Origin: Capsicum annuum
Taxonomy: Eukaryota > Streptophyta > Magnoliopsida > Solanales > Solanaceae
Direction of reading: 5' to 3'
Assembly: GCF_002878395.1 (NCBI RefSeq)
Contig: NC_061119.1
Coordinates: 14,743,296-14,807,295, forward strand
DNA: 64,000 nt
Made by a program: the position numbers and the translations under genes. Positions 57,804-64,000 of the stretch are shown here, piece after piece (the first letter of the stretch is position 1; each line of letters starts with the position of its first letter). The notes beneath the pieces are model-generated. The model had not been told where the DNA came from, ran no database searches, and saw nothing but the letters and a program-made list of their open reading frames with translations.

Positions 57804-60626
57804 AAATTCTTCTCAAACTCACATCTGGTAAAACCTTGGCATTGAGTAATGTGTTGCATGTTCCTAATATCAAAATTAATTTGATTTCTATGGCACTATT
57901 AGAAAAAATTGGAATAAAGGTTATTTTTGAAAACAATGTGGTCGTACTAACTAAAAGAAATATTCTTATTGGAAATGGACGTTGTAATCATGAATTATAT
58001 ATGCTTAATACTTATAGTGATATTTTTAAAAATGTATCTACTTCTGCGTATTTGACTGAGTGTATTTCCTTATGGCATGCTAGATTATGACTGTTAATTT
58101 CTCTTATATAAAAAATATGCAATCACTTGGTTTGATATTTGATTTAAACTCAAAAAATTATAAATGTGAAATATGTGGTGAAACTAAAATTACTAAAAAG
58201 ACATATTTTTTAGCTAATAGATAAACTGAATTATTATCTTTGATTCAGACTGATTTGGGTGATTTAAAACAAACTATGACTAGAGGAGGAAAAAGATTTT
58301 ATGTGACTTTTATTGATGATTTCTCTAGATTTACTAAGTTGTATTTGCTTAGAAATAAAGATGATGCATTAGATGCTTTTATGCCTTATAAATCTGACGT
58401 TGAAAATCAACTTAGTAGAAAAATCAAGAGAATTAGATCTGATAGAGGTAGAGAATATGTATCTTTAAATGCTTTTTGTGAAAAAAAAAAAGGTATTATT
58501 TATAAAGTAACTTCGCCTTATTCACCTGAGTCTAATGGTGTAGCTGAAAGAAAAAATAGGACTTTGAAAGAAATGATGAACTTTATGTTAATTAGCTCTA
58601 ATGCACCTGATAATTTATGGGGTGAAGCTATTATCTGCATGTCATTTACAAAATAGAATTCCTCATAAAAGAACTAGCAAAACCTCTTATGAATTATGGA
58701 AAGGTTATAAACCTAATTTAAAATATTTAAAAGTGTGGGGTTGTCTTGCTAAAGTTCTTCTTCCTGAACCTAAAAAGAGGAAAATAGGCTTTAAAACTGC
58801 TGATTGCATGCTTATTGGATATGCTGAACATAGTGCTGCATATAGATTTCTTGTATTGAAAAGTGATGTACTTAATAGTAATACTATAATCTAGACAAAG
58901 AATGCTGAATTCTTTTAACATATTTTTCCACCATGTGATAAATCTCTCATGCACCTGTTGAAAGAGAAAATGAATCAACCTCTAATATTGAGAAACTGAG
59001 AATGAGTAAAAGGCCTAGAAAAGAATATTTTTCTTATGAAAGTGAGTTTCAAACTTTTCTTGTTGATAATGAACCATTAAATTATTTTGAAGCTGTATCT
59101 TCTTTCGATGCTAAATTTTGGAAAGAGGCAATAAAAATGAACTTGATTCTATTATGAAAAATAATACATGGGTTTTAACTGACTTACCTCTTGGTGCAAA
59201 ACCTATTGGTTGAAAATGTATTTTCAAAAAGAAACTTAATCCGGATGGATCGATAGATAAATATAAAGCTCGGTTAGTAGCTAAAGGATTTTCTCAAAAG
59301 CAAAATGTTAATTATTTTAATACATTTGCACCAGTAACAAGAATTTCTTCTATTCAAATATTAATTGCTTTGGCATCATTTCATAAGCTTTTTATCCATC
59401 AAATGGATGTAAATACAACTTTCTTAAATAGCGATTTAGAAGAAGAAATTTATATGGTTCATCCTGAAGGATGCATTATTTCTGGACAAGAAAATAAAAT
59501 TTGTAAATTAATTAAATCTCTTTATGGCCTTAAACAAGCTCCTAAACAGTGGCATGAGAAATTTGATCAAGTCTTAATAAAAGATGACTTTTCTTCTGTT
59601 GAGGTGGATAAATGTGTTTATACAAAAGTGGTATACAAGAATTATGTGATAATTTGCTTATATGTTGACGATATGCTTATATTTGGTACATGTTTAAATA
59701 TTGTGGAGTATATCAAATTATTTTTGTCTACTAACTTTAATATAAAAGATCTGGGTAAAGTGAATATGATATTACGAATTAAAGTTTTAAGGAGTGAAGA
59801 TGGTATAATGTTGTCACAAGAACATTATGTGGAAAGACTTCTTAAGAAATTTGAATGTTGGGAGGTAACTCCTGTAGCCACTCCTTATGATGCTAATTCC
59901 AAATTAAAAAAGAATAATGGTGACCCAGTAGCTCAGTCTAAATATACACAGATTATTGAGAATTTGATGCATTTAATGAATTTTACTAGGCCTGATATAG
60001 CGTATGATGTGTGTAGATTGAGTAGATATACTCATAATCCCAATAATGAGCATTGGTTTGCATTAATGCGACTAATGAAATATTTGAGAGAAACCGTGAA
60101 TTATGGTATCCATACAGTGAATGTCCTTCAACTTTAGAAGAGTATTGTGATGCAAATTGAATCTCTGATTCAGATGAGACAAAATTCACTAGTGAATATG
60201 TATTCACCCTTGGTGGTGGTGCAGTAGCATGAAGATCATTGCTAGATCAACTATGAATCAGAGTTTGTGGCTCTGGAATTAGCTGGTGCTGAGACTGAAT
60301 AGCTACGAAATTTCTTAGCAAATATCCTTTTTAAAAAAAATTATTTGTCGCCTTATATCCCTTTAAAAAGGTATGATCTGGTGCCTCCTATGTATATATA
60401 CTGTGATTATCAAGCCGCAATTGCTATTGTGAAGAATAAATTCTATAATTGTAAGAGGGGACATATAAAATTAAGGCATGATGTTATCAAGCAATTGTGG
60501 AGAGATGGAATAATTTCCATTAATTATGTAAAGTCAGAATTGAATTTGGCCGAATCACTGACTAACCACGTGGGAAGAAAATTAATTCTCCAAACCTCAA
60601 AAGAGATGGGGTTAAGGCCAATATGA
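57804..60626 (+). pseudogene. Ty1/copia pol pseudogene (preINT, INT, RT, RNase H)
   Basis: Starts abruptly in the protease/pre-integrase part (NVLHVPNIKINLISMALLEK; SLWHARL). Integrase (58230-58660) shows IQTDLGDL, FIDDFSRFTKLYLL and SPYSPESNGVAERKNR, the region with the DDE residues. Reverse transcriptase (59220-60130) shows [40 protein letters not shown] and the [11 protein letters not shown] active site. RNase H remnants include IYCDYQAAIAI and GHIKLRHDVIKQ. The domain order (integrase before RT) defines copia. Stops near 58088, 58226, 58655, 59158 and 60135 and lack of gag and of a 5' LTR make it a dead fragment. The gypsy element may have landed in it or been joined by deletion. Confidence 0.93.
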
Positions 60627-61343
60627 TTATCAATAGAGATGGTAACCCAACCTATGTGATTGGAGATCCCATGAAGTAGGTTCATATGGGTAATAACAAG
60701 TCGATATTGACTTTGTGCACTTATTGAGAGTGCTTGAACTGCTACTAAAATGGAGGGATGAGTTATTAACTTTTAATGAATTCATAGTCCTTATGGATGG
60801 TGTATTTAAAGCAGTGTACATTTGATGAATTCACCTATATGTGAAGTGGAATGAGGCCATTCCTATGAGACTTTTAGCCTTAGTCTCTAAAGCTCACATG
60901 AATACCAGGCACACGCATGGCCTATTGGTGCAAAACCGCGTTAAATAATAAAATTACGGTCAAAATGTGATTGATAAAATCTCTGGCTTACAACAAGAGT
61001 TATTAGGTTCATAGAAATATTATGTTTCACCGATAGTTCTGTAAGTTAAATATTATTGATCTAAATTTGGTTCATAGTCCAGAAGACACCAAACTTACTG
61101 CATTTTTGGCCGTGAAAATGTTTTTTCATTTTTCCATTTGGCAAGACACTTGTCATAATCATAATTTGTGTGGATTTTATTATGTTGGATGGAAGACATG
61201 TGTCCCACCACTTGTCATATCTTCACTTAGTGACTCCTCTATAAATATCCCTCAACATTTACTGTAAAAACATAACTTTTAATTCTCACTTTGCTTAAGT
61301 TTATCACTTGTCTATTTTCTCCTCCACTCTCTTTATTATTAAA
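60627..61343 (+). repeat. Copia 3' region and possible LTR remnant
   Basis: Non-coding sequence following the RNase H end. A TATA-like TCTATAAATAT at 61238-61248, followed by TTTAATTCTCACTTTG-type leader sequence, suggests a U3/R part of an LTR, but no clear LTR start, end or second copy is present in the window. Confidence 0.4.
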
Positions 61344-64000
61344 CTAGATGGCTCGTGCTCGTGCATTGCACGAGCATATTATCAATAACACTATTTATAG
61401 CTGGTAAGCAGCAATCGTTATTCAATTAGTTGTAATCGTTATTCAATTGGTTTAAGATGAGGTAAAAGCTTACACGTTTTATCATACAGCAGATTTTTGC
61501 TCAACTAAATCTGAGACTCTTATCGAAAATAGATGGCTAGAAGTACTAATGAGGAGGATCATTATAAAGTTTAGTTCACATAAGCTCAAAAATAGCCACT
61601 GGCTTAGACATCCTCTTGGATGCATTGACCATACAAAATTTGAGGTAGGTTATGGTATCACAATACAATAATATCAAGTTGGGAGAAGATGGTTAGAAGT
61701 TCTACATTCGAGAATATGATTTAATCCAAAGAGTGTTAAGGGTTACATTTGTTTTAACTTTTCTAGGTCCACAAATACATTACAAGATCAAATTTCCTCA
61801 ACTACGTTGTACTATGAAAAGTAAATTAAAGAGTGGGGGAGCAGAAACGAAGCCAATAATCAGATCATACAAAATTTCATAGAAGCAATGGTCAAGCAAA
61901 GTGCTATACACAAGCAAGACGAAATCCTCAACGAATAAAAGAAATTTTAACAAATTGAGGTAGCATGCAGAAAGTTTCACCAACATTAAAACATCAGCTA
62001 ACTAATTAAAACATTAAAATCCTACAAATCACACTTAAATCACTTCAATTAAAGTCAATAGGTATGGCCTAAGACTGATTGTTGAGAAGCAAAAGAGCAA
62101 TTTTTCTTTAGTTGTCAATGTAGCAGTGACATGACTTCATAATCTTCATGGAGATTGCTTATACAAATTGAAGAAGCAAGTGTTGTAATTCTTCAGATCA
62201 TTTTTGCTACCTGCAACCAGGATCAACCTGTTAGCGAGAGGAAAGCAAATGAAAGGACCAAAGAGAGCTGAATGCAAAACTGGTTTAGTACTATTAACAT
62301 CTGTGAGTAATTTAGTTGTACAATATATTTTCTACATAAAAGGATAGAAAATACACATCTGTTTGGTTAATTGAAGGTTACCTTACCCCTTAGTAAAGAG
62401 GTTGTTTCCGATAGACCCTTGGAATAAAGCCAAACAAAATATTCCAGAAACTTTCATCTTTTTGGCTGGTCAAAAGGTGGTCACTTTGACATTAGTAGAA
62501 TGAATCTTATTTGCTCTTTTTGCTATACTGCTTCTACTCTTTTGAGTCTACAACAAAGTATAAATGTTGGTCATGCTCGTTTTGTACGTCGTCCAACTTT
62601 AAGGGCTAGCTCTGTATAAATTTTCAGAAAAATGTCAAGTGCTTTCACAGAATGCGTTAGGTCATCGCTGCAAACATTCAAAAATGTATGATATAAGTAT
62701 CATAACAAACATTCGTGTGCCTAATACATATGCGACTAAAACAAAAGACAAATACTTCTATCAAAATAACATTACTGGATGAAACAAATATTAGACCTTC
62801 TAAAGTACGCAAACCAAACAGCAAATAACTATTCCTCACTCCTGAACCAGTGAACCAGGATATGTCAGAATTAAATGTCTTTGTTTAGAGCAGATAACAA
62901 TGACATGACATGTTTTTGCTTTCTTTTAATTCTCCATTAGGTAAAGAAGTCCCAGACTTTTATTTAAAGGTTTCTTACATTCTTTTTGACTTCAAGAATT
63001 CAGTTGAAATATCGAACACATCTGATGTGCCTAAAATCCAAATTTAGAAATGATCACCTAGAGTTCTAGTGGGCAAATAATGGGAAACAGAAACAGAACA
63101 CAACATAAATAGAGAGGGTAATTTACATCATCTTCAGAAGAAAACCGACTCTCAGGAATTGAATTCTTTGAAGATACAAGGATCAGTTTAGTAAGCTTTT
63201 GTATCCGGCTCAGTAGAGCAGCCTTGGCATCACCCTCATCTTCCAACCTTGACTGCATGTTCACTTATCCCTCTTCCAACTGTGAAAAGATTGTTAATAA
63301 ACAACATAACACAACCAATTACACCCTATGATCCATTAAACATTCCAATCTCTCCTTTTTGGTCCATTCCAAGACAATTGAGACTTTTTCATAATTGGAA
63401 ATCATTAATTTAAAATTGTCATTTTTCCCTTAATGACGTACTATTGTAGAATTGACATAAACTTTTTTACCACAAGGTAAAAAGGTATTTTAGGGATGTT
63501 AATGGTTTTAGTGACCTAAAAAAGAATCAAAAACACTGCAAATACTTAGAATGGATTATTTCAAGATAGCAGTAAAAGAGTGTAGAATTTCTGTCACCTC
63601 AGCTGCTTCTTTCCATAACCACTCCTATTTTGTGTAGCCATTAAATTCAAGAGTTAATGGGGGTAGACGAACTAACAGAATATCAAGAATAGCGGAAGAA
63701 TGCAACCATACTTCCACACCTGCAAAAGCAAAGTCTGTTAGTCACTAAATAAAGATGGTGTAGCAATGACTAAATATCACAGTGATTTCGAACTCTGGCA
63801 GATTCCAACCCAATTCTTAAGAAATATCATGCAGTACACACCCATAGTATCGGAGGAAGTCTCTTTGCAGAGAATGACCACAGCTAGCAACACGATTAGC
63901 AGTTGCATGACTTGAAAAACTAAGTTCCAAGAATTTTTCCAAATGAGAGTCACCAAGCAGCATCTGACATTATTACTCTGCGAGTCGCTGGTGAAACTCC
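61344..64000 (-). mobile_element. Probable Helitron (3' terminus at 61344; other end not found)
   Basis: Read on the minus strand, GCTCGTGCAATGCACGAGC (61357-61375) forms a perfect hairpin, followed by a short spacer and CTAG at 61347-61344, then T. A GC hairpin about ten bases before CTRR, with T as the next base, is the signature of Helitron 3' ends. The element would extend rightward; its TC-starting 5' end is not identified and may lie beyond the window. The body (61400-63120, 63300-64000) is AT-rich and shows no RepHel protein, only one kinesin exon. The rightward extent is a guess. Confidence 0.5.
63127..63279 (-). pseudogene. Exon of a KIN-7 kinesin gene with premature stop
   Basis: A 153-bp (51-codon) block bounded by a CTTTTCACAG acceptor and a GTAAATT donor. 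Translation reads LEEG, stop, VNMQSRLEDEGDAKAALLSR then IQKLTKLILVSSKNSIPES. This is the conserved segment after the motor domain of plant kinesin-7 (KIN-7D-like) proteins, where the family has LEDGQVKLQSRLE...RIQRLTKLILVS. The Gln codon CAA has become TAA, so the exon cannot contribute to a functional kinesin. No neighbouring kinesin exon is recognisable within the window. It shares strand with the adjacent Helitron terminus, so it may be captured; a decayed native gene running off the window is the alternative. Confidence 0.8.

Noticed and set aside
63127..63279. An exon of a working kinesin gene
   Set aside because: There is an in-frame TAA at the fifth codon and no other kinesin exon is recognisable in the remaining 0.7 kb or downstream.

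Overview
The window is about 64 kb of AT-rich plant nuclear DNA, almost certainly from a member of the nightshade family (Solanaceae). This rests on the style of the transposons: Ogre/Tat-like LTR retrotransposons with TGTAGACACCT-starting LTRs, a tRNA-derived SINE of the SolS type, and a Stowaway MITE with the CTCCCTCCGTCCCA terminus. I cannot name the species. Only one gene looks intact: a single-exon EXO70 exocyst-subunit gene at 21320-23224 (minus). Nearly everything else is nested, decayed mobile DNA, plus fragments of host genes.

Layout. 1-7001: 3' end of an Ogre/Tat-like element on the plus strand (gag remnant, 41-bp tandem array, 1.93-kb LTR). 7002-9031: a fragment of a different LTR that cuts off the 3' end of a frameshifted F-box/LRR pseudogene. 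10128-10310: a SINE. 11089-21146: a decayed hAT transposon (BED-finger/hATC transposase remnant, an AT-rich ~165-bp minisatellite, a Stowaway MITE) that is itself split by a 4.3-kb Mutator-like element (16813-21087, 9-bp target duplication). That Mutator-like element carries two spliced-looking exons of a fatty acyl-CoA reductase gene. 21320-23224: EXO70. 23696-33861 and 36503-48897: two complete minus-strand elements of the same Ogre-like family (target duplications ATCGA and ATCAA), each with gag remnants only and no pol. Between them are two small DNA transposons (an hAT-type MITE and a 1.1-kb Mutator-type MITE). 48975-57803: a degenerate Ty3/gypsy gag-pol element with an initiator-Met-tRNA primer site, split by a 2.1-kb CACTA element and missing the end of pol. 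57804-61343: a decayed Ty1/copia pol region. 61344-64000: a probable Helitron 3' terminus followed by DNA containing one exon of a KIN-7 kinesin with a premature stop.

The most informative system is the non-autonomous Ogre-like family seen three times. The three copies share long LTRs with paired CGGGGAATGCCCCG hairpins, a TGGCGACTCTGCTGGGGA primer site, a reduced gag, a repeated ~60-nt hairpin-forming motif placed twice before and once after gag, and a 3' UTR filled with tandem arrays whose monomer differs between copies (41 bp in two, 37 bp in one). One copy has a composite 5' LTR (one full LTR plus the 3' part of another) inside a single target duplication. The family must depend on another element for reverse transcriptase and integrase.
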